Assembly: GCA_965203615.1 (NCBI GenBank)
Contig: OZ241900.1
Location: 62,001 to 126,000 of the forward strand
Source: VXNE01 sp965203615
GTDB taxonomy: Bacteria; Pseudomonadota; Gammaproteobacteria; Pseudomonadales; Azotimanducaceae
Direction: 5' to 3'
Length of the DNA stretch: 64,000 nucleotides
Shown here: positions 43,449-51,963 of the stretch, in pieces
Layout of the letters: every line of letters begins with the position of its first letter
Position numbering within the stretch: position 1 is the stretch's first letter
The notes under the pieces: generated by a model
Told to the model about the DNA's origin: nothing
The model's database searches: none
Seen by the model: only the letters and a program-made list of their open reading frames with translations
Position numbers and translations under genes: made by a program

Positions 43449-44471
43449 TTACGCGGCCAGTTTCGGCAGCAGGTGTTCGGCGATCTGGACGCTGTTGAGC
43501 GCGGCGCCCTTTCGCACGTTGTCTGACACTATCCATAGATTCAGTCCATTCGGGTGAGAAATGTCCTCTCGAATTCGGCCTACGTACACCGAATCGTTGC
43601 CGGCCGCATCCCCGAACGCGGTGGGATAGCCAGCGTCTTCTCTTTCGTCTATTACGGTGACGCCTTCCGCGGCCGCCAGCAACTCCTTGGCCTCTTCAGC
43701 CGAAATCGGCGCCTGGGTCTCGATATGCACCGCCTCCGAGTGACCGTAGAACACGGGAATTCTCACGCAGGTCGGATTCACGAGGATGTCCTCGTCGTCG
43801 AATATCTTCTGCGTCTCCCAGACCATCTTCATCTCTTCCATCGTATAGCCATTGTCCTGGAAGTCGTTGATCTGCGGAATCGCATTGAAGGCTATCTGCA
43901 CGGGGTGCAAGTCAAGCTCGGCATCCTTGCCGTTCAACAGGTTCGCCGTCTGGCCGGCGAGCTCCGATACGCCGCGCGCGCCGGCACCGGACACGGCCTG
44001 GTAGGTGGCGACGTTGATGCGCGAGATGCCGACGGCGTCGTAAATCGGTTTCAGCGCCACAACCATCTGGATCGTCGAGCAGTTGGGATTCGCGATGATC
44101 CCCCGCGCCGAATACCCGTCGATGCAATCCGGATTCACCTCGGGCACGATCAGTGGCACGTCATGGTCATAGCGAAACTGCGAGGTATTGTCGATTACGA
44201 CCGCACCCGCCGCAGCCGCTCGCGGAGCGTGTTCTTCGCTGACCGGTCCACCCGCCGAAAACAGCCCGATCTGGATGTCCTCGAAATCGAAGTCTTCAAG
44301 CACCTCGACGCGGTGGGACTTACCACGGTACTGCAGGCGTTTGCCGGCGGACCGGGGGCTTGCGAGCAATACGAGCCGATCCACCGGAAACCCGCGTTCC
44401 TCCAGGACCTCCCTGATCGCCTCGCCCACGGCGCCTGTGGCGCCGGCCACGGCTACGTTGACTCTTTCCAC
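43449..44471 (-). CDS. asd: Aspartate-semialdehyde dehydrogenase
   Basis: NADPH-dependent reduction of aspartyl phosphate, branch point to Lys, diaminopimelate, Thr and Met. 340 residues; VAVAGATGAVGEAIREVL Rossmann loop, catalytic Cys in IIANPNCSTIQMVVAL, VSGAGARGVSELAGQ, RIPVFYGHSEAVHIET. Lies 27 bases after leuB and 26 before fimV, all leftward. Confidence 0.96.
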   Translation of the reverse strand: MERVNVAVAGATGAVGEAIREVLEERGFPVDRLVLLASPRSAGKRLQYRGKSHRVEVLEDFDFEDIQIGLFSAGGPVSEEHAPRAAAAGAVVIDNTSQFRYDHDVPLIVPEVNPDCIDGYSARGIIANPNCSTIQMVVALKPIYDAVGISRINVATYQAVSGAGARGVSELAGQTANLLNGKDAELDLHPVQIAFNAIPQINDFQDNGYTMEEMKMVWETQKIFDDEDILVNPTCVRIPVFYGHSEAVHIETQAPISAEEAKELLAAAEGVTVIDEREDAGYPTAFGDAAGNDSVYVGRIREDISHPNGLNLWIVSDNVRKGAALNSVQIAEHLLPKLAA

Positions 44472-44498
44472 GCGGTTTCTCCTTGAATTGCGGACCGA

Positions 44499-45602
44499 CT
44501 AGGTCGTCGCGTCCGCGGTGGCGGCGTCTTTGGCCAGTGCGGCGATGACAGCATCGGCCATTTCATCGGTCCCGACGCGGCGGAGGCGTTCGCCGCCGCC
44601 CTCAGGGAATATGTCGGCGGTCCGCAAACCATCGTCAAGCACTTCCGCCACGGCCGCCTCCATGCGATCCGCGGCAGCGGCCGCATTCAGGCTGTAGCGC
44701 AACATCATGGCTGCCGACATGATGGTCGCCAGGGGGTTCGCGATATTGCGGCCAGCGATATCCGGAGCGGTGCCGTGCACCGGCTCGTACATGCCCTGGT
44801 CGCCGGCGTTGAGCGACGCCGAAGGGAGCATTCCCAGCGATCCCGTCAGCATGGCCGCCACGTCCGAAAGGATGTCGCCGAACATGTTGCCGGTGACCAC
44901 GACGTCGAACTGCTTCGGTTCCCGCACGAGCTGCATGCCGGCGTTGTCGACATACATGTGCGACAGCTCCACGTCGGGATATTCCTCGCCGACTTCGCAT
45001 ACGACATCGCGCCAGAGCTGGGTCACTTCCAGTATGTTGGCCTTGTCCACCGAAGTGAGCCGCTGCCGGCGTTTGCGCGCGAGTTCGAACGCGACGCGCG
45101 CAATGCGTTCAATCTCGCGCTCGTCGTAGGCAAGGGTATTGAAGCCCCGCCTGCCGCCATTGCCCACCTCCACGCCGCGCGGCTCGCCGAAATAGATGCC
45201 GCCGGTCAGCTCCCGGACGATCAGGATATCGAGGCCCGCGACGAGATCCGGCTTCAGGGACGACGCCTGCGCGAGCGGCTCGAAGAGGATCGCCGGACGC
45301 AGATTGGCGAACACGTCCAGGCCGGACCGCAATCCGAGCAAGGCCTTCTCCGGACGTTGATCCATGGGCAGATCGTCCCATTTTGGACCGCCGACAGCGC
45401 CGAGCAGCACGGCGTCCGCCCGCTTCGCGGCTTCGAGCGCATCGGCCGGAAGCGGGTCCCCGTAGCGGTCTATGGCTATCCCGCCGACCTCCGCGTACTC
45501 GAAATCGATCGCCGCATCGACGTGCTCCAGCACCCGGACCACATGCGGCATGATCTCCGCACCGATCCCGTCCCCCGGCAGTACCAGTACCTTCGCGCTC
45601 AT
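44499..45602 (-). CDS. leuB: 3-isopropylmalate dehydrogenase
   Basis: Oxidative decarboxylation of 3-isopropylmalate in leucine synthesis. 367 residues from ATG 45602; the open frame further up is a shadow of leuD. LVLPGDGIGAEIMPHVV start, LLGAVGGPKWD, RELTGGIYFGEPRG, NMFGDILSDVAAMLTGSLGM, YEPVHGTAPDIAGRNIANP. Overlaps the leuD stop by 4 bases. Confidence 0.97.
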   Translation of the reverse strand: MSAKVLVLPGDGIGAEIMPHVVRVLEHVDAAIDFEYAEVGGIAIDRYGDPLPADALEAAKRADAVLLGAVGGPKWDDLPMDQRPEKALLGLRSGLDVFANLRPAILFEPLAQASSLKPDLVAGLDILIVRELTGGIYFGEPRGVEVGNGGRRGFNTLAYDEREIERIARVAFELARKRRQRLTSVDKANILEVTQLWRDVVCEVGEEYPDVELSHMYVDNAGMQLVREPKQFDVVVTGNMFGDILSDVAAMLTGSLGMLPSASLNAGDQGMYEPVHGTAPDIAGRNIANPLATIMSAAMMLRYSLNAAAAADRMEAAVAEVLDDGLRTADIFPEGGGERLRRVGTDEMADAVIAALAKDAATADATT

Positions 45603-46237
45603 GCTCGAAACACCCACGGCGCGCGTTGCCTGTGATCCTGCTCGAAGTCGCGGATCACCGTCGCGCATTCCAATGTAAGCCCGATGTCGTCCAGGCCGCT
45701 CATGAGCCGCTGCTTGCGTTCGGCGTCGATGTCGAAGTCCCACGACATGCCGTCATCCGCAGTCACGCACTGCCGTTGCAGGTCCACCTCGAGCGAGAAA
45801 CCGCGCACCTGAGCGCGCTCGAACAACGCATCGATCGCATCGCTCGCCAGCACGATCAACAGCAATCCGTTGTTGGCGCTGTTGGTGGAGAAGATGTCCG
45901 CGAAACTCGGCGCGATGACGCAGCGAAACCCGTATTCCATCAGCGCCCACACCGCATGTTCGCGGCTGGAGCCGCAACCGAAGTTGTCCCGCGCGATGAG
46001 TATGCTGGCGCCCTGGTAACACGCCGCATTGAGGACGAAATCCGGGTTCAGTTGCCGTTCGTTCTGTGTCTTGCCCATGTCGCCTTCGTCGAGGTAGCGC
46101 CATGCGTCGAACAGGTTGTCCCCGAACCCCGTGCGCCGGATCGACTTCAGGAACTGTTTCGGGATGATCTGGTCCGTATCGACGTTCGCCCTGTCCATGG
46201 GCGCGACCAATCCCCGGTGGGTATCGAATCTCTCCAT
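45599..46237 (-). CDS. leuD: 3-isopropylmalate dehydratase small subunit
   Basis: Swivel subunit of the isopropylmalate isomerase with LeuC. 212 residues; DQIIPKQFLKSI, ILIARDNFGCGSSREHAVWAL and VIAPSFADIFSTNSANNG are diagnostic. Twelve bases after leuC and 4-base overlap with leuB, so one transcript. Confidence 0.97.
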   Translation of the reverse strand: MERFDTHRGLVAPMDRANVDTDQIIPKQFLKSIRRTGFGDNLFDAWRYLDEGDMGKTQNERQLNPDFVLNAACYQGASILIARDNFGCGSSREHAVWALMEYGFRCVIAPSFADIFSTNSANNGLLLIVLASDAIDALFERAQVRGFSLEVDLQRQCVTADDGMSWDFDIDAERKQRLMSGLDDIGLTLECATVIRDFEQDHRQRAPWVFRA

Positions 46238-46249
46238 CTGAACCTCCGG

Positions 46250-47668
46250 CTACGCCGCCAATTCCCTCGGGTCGGCGAGATAACCGGCCACCGCGCTGGC
46301 GGCTGCCGTCGCCGGGCTCACCAGGTGGGTTCGGCCGCCATGGCCTTGCCGGCCCTCGAAATTGCGGTTCGAGGTCGACGCGCAACGTTCGCCCTGGTAG
46401 AGGCGGTCCGCGTTCATCGCCAGGCACATGGAACAACCGGGCTCACGCCACTCGAAGCCGGCGTCGATGAACACGCGGTCGAGTCCTTCCTCCTCGGCCT
46501 GACGCTTGACCAGGCCGGATCCGGGAACCACCAGCGCCTGGGGTACGCCAACCTTGCGGCCTGCGGCAATACCGGCCGCGATCCTCAGATCCTCTATGCG
46601 GGCGTTGGTGCAGGAACCGATGAAGACCTTGTCGAGCGCGATCTGCGTCATCGGCGTTCCCGGTTCCAGGCCCATGTAACTGAGCGCCCGGGTCGCGACC
46701 TCGGCCTTGATCGGGTCCTCGAACGCCGCCGGGTCCGGCACACCCTCGTCGATGTCCACCACCAGTTCCGGCGACGTTCCCCAACTCACCTGCGGCGATA
46801 GCGTGCCGGCATCGATTCGCACTTCCCGATCGAACGCCGCGTCCGGATCCGAACGCAGGGTCTTCCAGTAGTCTACGGCAGCGGTCCAATCGTCCCCGGA
46901 CGGCGACAGGGGACGCCCCGCCACATAGTCGAGGGTCGTGTCGTCCACGGCGACGAGGCCCGCGCGTCCGCCCGCTTCGATCGCCATGTTGCAGACGGTC
47001 ATTCGACCCTCCATGGACAGCCCACGTATCGCGCTACCCGTGAATTCGATCACGTGGCCCGTCGCACCGGCCGTGCCGATCCGGCGGATCACGGCCAGGA
47101 TCAGGTCTTTCGCATGCACCCCGTCCTGCAGTTCACCCTCGATTTCCACGCGCATGTTGCCGCTCTTGCGCTGGGCGAGGCACTGCGTCGCCAACACGTG
47201 CTCCACCTCGGATGTGCCGATACCCTGCGCCAGGGCAGCGAAGGCGCCGTGTGTGGAAGTGTGCGAGTCGCCGCAGACGATGGTCATGCCCGGCAGCGTC
47301 GCGCCCTGCTCCGGCCCGATGACGTGGACGATGCCCTGGCGGATGTCGTTGATGCCGAACTCCTCGATGCCGAAGTCGCGGCAGTTGGCATCGAGCGTCT
47401 CCACCTGGATGCGCGCCACTTCGTCGGTGATACCTTCGACGCCGGCCATCCGTTCGCCACGCACGGTGGGCACGTTGTGATCCGGCGTAGCAAGGTTCGC
47501 TCCCGTGCGCCAGGGCGCGCGGCCAGCGAGACGCAAGCCCTCAAAGGCCTGGGGCGAAGTCACTTCGTGCAGAAGGTGCCGGTCGACGTACATGAGACCC
47601 ATGCCATCGACGCGCTCGCCGACGAAATGCGCCTCCCATATCTTGTCGTAGAGCGTCTTGCCGCCCAT
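46250..47668 (-). CDS. leuC: 3-isopropylmalate dehydratase large subunit
   Basis: Aconitase-family 4Fe-4S enzyme. 472 residues from ATG 47668; the frame up to 47767 is not needed. TLYDKIWEAHFVG start, VCGDSHTSTHGAFAALAQGIG, cluster cysteines in KVFIGSCTNARIEDL and EPGCSMCLAMN, RNFEGRQGHGGRTHLVSP. First gene of the leuCDB-asd run; leuA is not in the window. No leader peptide rich in leucine was seen in the 95-base upstream gap. Confidence 0.97.
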   Translation of the reverse strand: MGGKTLYDKIWEAHFVGERVDGMGLMYVDRHLLHEVTSPQAFEGLRLAGRAPWRTGANLATPDHNVPTVRGERMAGVEGITDEVARIQVETLDANCRDFGIEEFGINDIRQGIVHVIGPEQGATLPGMTIVCGDSHTSTHGAFAALAQGIGTSEVEHVLATQCLAQRKSGNMRVEIEGELQDGVHAKDLILAVIRRIGTAGATGHVIEFTGSAIRGLSMEGRMTVCNMAIEAGGRAGLVAVDDTTLDYVAGRPLSPSGDDWTAAVDYWKTLRSDPDAAFDREVRIDAGTLSPQVSWGTSPELVVDIDEGVPDPAAFEDPIKAEVATRALSYMGLEPGTPMTQIALDKVFIGSCTNARIEDLRIAAGIAAGRKVGVPQALVVPGSGLVKRQAEEEGLDRVFIDAGFEWREPGCSMCLAMNADRLYQGERCASTSNRNFEGRQGHGGRTHLVSPATAAASAVAGYLADPRELAA

Positions 47669-47763
47669 GCGTAACCGCTCGCGAATCCAATGACACCAAA
47701 CGGCAATTTTACGCCGGAACGGGCGTATTCTGCATGTCGGCGACCGGACGGATTTCGCCGGGG

Positions 47764-48723
47764 TCAATCGGCGGTTCCGAACATCAAGGCTTCCCAGAAG
47801 CGCATCATGTCCTCACGAAACAGTTCCTGCTGGTCACCCTCGCTGCCGATGCGGGCGCCCCGGCGCCCATAACCCGCCTTCATCGAATAGACCATTACGT
47901 CGCGTTCGCTGAGGTCGGGTTCCGCTCCCTGCGCGAGCGGATGAATCAGCGCCCCGTCTTCCCGGATGTAGACCGTCGGGGCCGCGGGCGCCACCGCCGC
48001 GTCCTGAATTGCCTCCAGGGGCGTGTCCCGATCAAAGCCGTGGTGCGCTCCCCCGAATATCCGGCAGCTTGCCCTGCCGCCGCAAAGCCGCATCGCGTGC
48101 ATATGCGCCTGGACCTGTTGCGGTGAACACCACTCGTCCCGGTCACCGATGACGGACCGCACGACGGCGGTCCCGATGTCCGGGTTCAGAAACTGCAACC
48201 CCGACCAGGGGTACGCCGCGTAAACCCCGCACATGGCAGCCGGTACATCATCCACGAGTTGCGCCATGCAGGCGGCGGACAATACCGCCGACCCACCCCG
48301 GCTATGCCCCTGGACCCCGATGCGCGCGATGTCGACATCACTGCGCGAGCACAGGACGCGGACCGTGGCGAGAACATCCCAGGCGCTGGCGGCGAACGAG
48401 TACTGGGCCTGGTTGGCCACGGTCGACTCCACGCCTCGCAGCCCAAAGGGGTCGACCACGCACGCGGCGATTCCTTGGTCGGTGAGCAGCTCCGCGGCGG
48501 CCAGGTGGGACGGTCCCACGCCGAAGCTGCCCGGCACCACGACGACAACCGGCCGGGCGCGCCTCCCCTTCGGCATGAAGAGCTTCGCGAGAATCTCCGC
48601 ATCCGGCATCGAATCGGGGGCCGATAAGGCCTGGAAGAAGCCCGTTGGGTTGGCGGAACGAACGCGCAGCGTCTGGCCATGAATGCCATTGTCGAGTTCC
48701 GTCGCATCATCGAAATGTGCCAT
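47764..48723 (-). CDS. Dienelactone-hydrolase-like alpha/beta hydrolase
   Basis: 319 residues from ATG 48723, chosen because the longer frame overlaps the divergent DUF3565-DUF1971 gene. Alpha/beta hydrolase: VVVVVPGSFGVGPSH oxyanion region, nucleophile elbow GVQGHSRGGSAVLS (Ser), acidic residue near VRSVIGDRDEW, and catalytic His in FGGAHHGFDRDT. No lid or signal peptide is evident. Family members hydrolyse dienelactones or other small esters; the substrate here is unknown. Stands alone on the minus strand after leuC. Confidence 0.75.
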   Translation of the reverse strand: MAHFDDATELDNGIHGQTLRVRSANPTGFFQALSAPDSMPDAEILAKLFMPKGRRARPVVVVVPGSFGVGPSHLAAAELLTDQGIAACVVDPFGLRGVESTVANQAQYSFAASAWDVLATVRVLCSRSDVDIARIGVQGHSRGGSAVLSAACMAQLVDDVPAAMCGVYAAYPWSGLQFLNPDIGTAVVRSVIGDRDEWCSPQQVQAHMHAMRLCGGRASCRIFGGAHHGFDRDTPLEAIQDAAVAPAAPTVYIREDGALIHPLAQGAEPDLSERDVMVYSMKAGYGRRGARIGSEGDQQELFREDMMRFWEALMFGTAD

Positions 48724-48747
48724 TAGCCGCCCCACCGCCACGTCGCG

Positions 48748-49281
48748 TTGCAACAACAGATTGAGATGGTGATGATAAGTGCGATCACGGCCAGGAGTGA
48801 TTCCCGGGTGAAACGCGCCATCAGCAGTTTCAGCCGCGACGAACACGGCGACTGGATCGCCGCTCTCAATTGCGGACACGCCCAGCACGTGCGTCACCGG
48901 CCGCCATTCCTCAATCGACCGTGGATCGTCCACGAGAACACCCGAAACGCGATGATCGGCACCGAGCTGGATTGCCCCTGTTGCGACCGCATGGAGTGGC
49001 CAGATGGATTCGTTCCCGCCCGAAAGACCCCGGAGTTCGACGAGACAACGCTGCCGTCGGGACTCACGAAGGACCATGCGACCAAGCGCGGGGTGTGGGC
49101 TCGGATCCACGTCGTATCCGGGACACTCAAGTACGAAGTCGGAGCGCCGATCCGCCGCGCCTTTGTCGTCGAAGCGGACGGGACCGGAGTCATAGTTCCG
49201 GAGGTTTCACACCGGGTCGAGGCCATCGGGCCGGTCCGCTTCTTTGTCGAGTTCTGGCACGCGGCACCCACCGAACACTAG
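48748..49281 (+). CDS. DUF3565-DUF1971 fusion protein (TehB N-domain-like cupin)
   Basis: 177 residues with two parts. Residues about 20-80: DUF3565, RAISSFSRDEHGDWIAALNCGHAQHVRH and RPPFLNRPW, plus ELDCPCCDR. Residues about 90-177: DUF1971, a small beta-barrel like YeaR and the N-domain of some TehB proteins, with PSGLTKDHATKRGVWARI, VVSGTLKYEV and VPEVSHRVEAIGPVRFFVEFW. DUF1971 proteins are linked to tellurite or nitrate/nitrite stress in enterics; the reaction is not known. The two domains are usually separate or found together in one polypeptide in some proteobacteria; no tehB methyltransferase domain follows. Start uncertain: Met at 48748, 48769 or 48775. Confidence 0.78.
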   Translation: MQQQIEMVMISAITARSDSRVKRAISSFSRDEHGDWIAALNCGHAQHVRHRPPFLNRPWIVHENTRNAMIGTELDCPCCDRMEWPDGFVPARKTPEFDETTLPSGLTKDHATKRGVWARIHVVSGTLKYEVGAPIRRAFVVEADGTGVIVPEVSHRVEAIGPVRFFVEFWHAAPTEH

Positions 49282-49396
49282 CGCTGGCAGCCGGCACCGG
49301 GCCGCAGGTACAAACCTGCCACGTTCATGTAGCCTTGCCGTCACGGACCGGCGGGATACAGCCAGCCGACCGGAACACCGCATAATCGAGAGCGTC

Positions 49397-51961
49397 ATGG
49401 AGATAACCGTCCCGGAACTGTCCCTCGTCGTTCTGGTCGGCGCCTCCGGGAGCGGCAAGTCGACGTTCGCCGGGAAGCACTTCAAGCCAACCGAAGTCCT
49501 GTCGTCGGATGCGTGCCGCGCATTGGTCTCCGACAACGAGAACGACCAGGCGGTTACGCGCCAGGCGTTCGAGGTTCTCCACTACATCGCCGGGCACCGG
49601 CTGTCGCTCGGCAAGCTGGTCGTCGTCGACGCCACCAACGTCCAGCGGGACGCCAGGCGAAGTCTGCTGCGCCTCGCCCGCGAGCACCACGTGATCCCCA
49701 TGGCAGTGGTCCTCGACCTGCCCGAGCGCCTGTGCCGTGACCGCAACACCCAACGCAGCGACCGCAACTTCGGGTCCCACGTCGTACGCCAACAGGTCCG
49801 CCAGCTTCGACAGTCGTTGCGTTCGCTGAGGCGCGAGGGATTCCGCCAGGTCCACGTGCTCAAGTCGCCCGACGAGATGGATGCGGTCACTTTTGTCCGC
49901 CAGCCCATGTGGACGGACAAGCGCACCGAAACAGGCCCGTTCGACATCATTGGCGACCTCCACGGCTGCTTCGAGGAAACGCGGGCGCTGCTCGCCAAGC
50001 TGGGCTATTCCATCTCGGAGTCCAGGGGCGAAGACGGAATCCGCTATTCCGCGATACCGCCCGACGGGCGAAAGGCGATCTTTGTGGGCGACCTGGTGGA
50101 CCGCGGGCCCGACAGCCCGGGAGTGCTGCGCCTCGTGATGGATATGGTCGACGATGGCGCCGCGATCTGCGTACCGGGCAATCACGACGACAAGCTGCAG
50201 AGGAAGCTCTCCGGCCGGAACGTCAAGCTGACCCACGGCCTGGCCGAAACCATGCAGCAACTCGAAGGCGAGAGCGAGGCATTCATCGACCGGGTGATTT
50301 CCTTTGTCAGGGGGCTGATCAGCCACTACGTGCTGGATCGCGGGCGACTCGTCGTTGCGCACGCCGGCATGAAGGAGGCCTATCAGGGGCGCGGCTCGGG
50401 CACCGTTCGCGCCTTTGCACTCTACGGCGAAACCACCGGCGAAACCGACGAGTACGGGCTTCCCGTTCGCCACGACTGGGCATCCGAATATCGCGGCGAC
50501 GCCATGGTCGTCTACGGCCACACCCCTGTGTCGGAGGCGGAATGGCTGAACAACACGATCTGCATCGATACCGGCTGTGTTTTCGGGGGCAGCCTCACCG
50601 CGCTGAGGTATCCCGAGAAGGAACTGGTCCACGTGCCGGCCGAGCGATGCCACTACGAGCCGGTCAGACCCCTCGCGCCAGAACAACCGGCCGGCCTCAC
50701 GGCACAGCACGAGCACGACGACATGCTCGACATCGAGGATGTCCTGGGCAAGCGCCGCATCGAGACCCAATGGGGCAGAACCGTGATCCTGACCGAAGAC
50801 CGAACGCTCGCCGCCCTCGAGGTGATGAGTCGATTCGCGGTGCACCCGAAATGGATCAACTATTTGCCGCCGACCATGTCGCCGTGCGCAACCACCAGCA
50901 GGGCGGGCCTGCTGGAACATCCCGAGGAGGCTCTCGACTACTACCGAAAGCAGGGCGTGCACGCGGTGATCTGCGAAGAGAAGCACATGGGTTCCCGCGC
51001 GGTGATACAGATATGCCGGGACGCCGGCACCGCGCGCGACCGGTTCGGCATCGAGACGGGCGAAATCGGCGCCTGCTATACGCGGACGGGGCGCCGATTC
51101 TTCAACGCGCGGGATCTTGAAGCGGAGTTGCTCGACCGGCTTTGCGCAGCGGTCTCCCGGGCGGGACTGTGGGAAGAACTGCGAACGGAGTGGCTCACGC
51201 TCGACTGCGAACTGATGCCGTGGTCGATGAAGGCCATGGACCTCGTTCGAACGCAATACGCGGCGGTGGGAGCAGCCGCCAACGTGTCGCTGCCGGCGAG
51301 CATGGAACTGCTCACCCGCGCGCGGGAACGCGGTGTGGCCGTGGATCGGATGCTGGATGAGCAGCGGCAGCGCCACGAGGTGGTGGACCGGTACGTCACC
51401 GCGTACCGGGGCTACTGCTGGGAGGTCGAGTCGATCGAGCAATTGAGGCTGGCGCCCTTCCACCTCCTCGCGAGCGAGGGCGAGACACACATGGACAAGC
51501 ATCACGGCTGGCACATGGAAACACTGGCCCGGCTCGCGTCTTCGGCGGACAACGTTTTCGTCGCAACACCGTACCGGACGGTGAGCCTCAATGATCGGAC
51601 CGAATGCGACCGGGCAATAGCCTGGTGGGAGAGACTCACGGCCCGGGGCGGAGAGGGAACGGTGATCAAGCCGCTGGAATTCGTCGCCAGGGGCCGGAGC
51701 GGATACGTCCAGCCGGCGCTCAAGTGCCGCGGGCCCGAGTATCTCAGGATCATCTACGGCCCGGAGTACTCCCGGCAAGAGAACCTTGAACGGTTGCGGT
51801 CGCGCGGATTGAGCGCCAAGCGGCAACTGGCGATGCGGGAGTTCTTCCTGGGACTGGAAGGCCTTCAGCGCTTCGTCGACAGGAAACCCATCCGCCAGGT
51901 GCACGAGTGCGCCCTGGGGGTTCTGGCGCTGGAATCCGAACCCGTCGACCCGAGGCTGTAA
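49397..51961 (+). CDS. pnkp: Polynucleotide kinase-phosphatase/ligase of the Pnkp-Hen1 RNA repair system
   Basis: Repairs RNAs (mainly tRNAs) cut by ribotoxins: 5' kinase, 2',3' phosphatase and adenylyl ligase in one chain. 854 residues from ATG 49397 (Clostridium thermocellum Pnkp has 870). Kinase P-loop GASGSGKSTF at residues 15-24; metallophosphoesterase motifs GDLHGC (about 185), VGDLVDRGPDS (about 231), PGNHDD, AHAGM and YGHTPV; ligase motif I EEKHMGSRAV with nucleophile Lys529 and late motifs GGEGTVIKPLEF and VQPALKCRG. The open frame up to 49244 is not part of it. Followed two bases later by hen1; Hen1 is needed to activate the ligase in characterised systems. Confidence 0.95.
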   Translation: MEITVPELSLVVLVGASGSGKSTFAGKHFKPTEVLSSDACRALVSDNENDQAVTRQAFEVLHYIAGHRLSLGKLVVVDATNVQRDARRSLLRLAREHHVIPMAVVLDLPERLCRDRNTQRSDRNFGSHVVRQQVRQLRQSLRSLRREGFRQVHVLKSPDEMDAVTFVRQPMWTDKRTETGPFDIIGDLHGCFEETRALLAKLGYSISESRGEDGIRYSAIPPDGRKAIFVGDLVDRGPDSPGVLRLVMDMVDDGAAICVPGNHDDKLQRKLSGRNVKLTHGLAETMQQLEGESEAFIDRVISFVRGLISHYVLDRGRLVVAHAGMKEAYQGRGSGTVRAFALYGETTGETDEYGLPVRHDWASEYRGDAMVVYGHTPVSEAEWLNNTICIDTGCVFGGSLTALRYPEKELVHVPAERCHYEPVRPLAPEQPAGLTAQHEHDDMLDIEDVLGKRRIETQWGRTVILTEDRTLAALEVMSRFAVHPKWINYLPPTMSPCATTSRAGLLEHPEEALDYYRKQGVHAVICEEKHMGSRAVIQICRDAGTARDRFGIETGEIGACYTRTGRRFFNARDLEAELLDRLCAAVSRAGLWEELRTEWLTLDCELMPWSMKAMDLVRTQYAAVGAAANVSLPASMELLTRARERGVAVDRMLDEQRQRHEVVDRYVTAYRGYCWEVESIEQLRLAPFHLLASEGETHMDKHHGWHMETLARLASSADNVFVATPYRTVSLNDRTECDRAIAWWERLTARGGEGTVIKPLEFVARGRSGYVQPALKCRGPEYLRIIYGPEYSRQENLERLRSRGLSAKRQLAMREFFLGLEGLQRFVDRKPIRQVHECALGVLALESEPVDPRL

Positions 51962-51963
51962 GA

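Noticed and set aside
47669..47763. Leucine leader peptide before leuC
   Set aside because: No run of Leu codons and no terminator stem in the 95-base gap.
48724..49110. N-terminal extension of the hydrolase to 448 residues
   Set aside because: It runs antisense through the recognised DUF3565 and DUF1971 domains; the ATG at 48723 gives a complete hydrolase fold.
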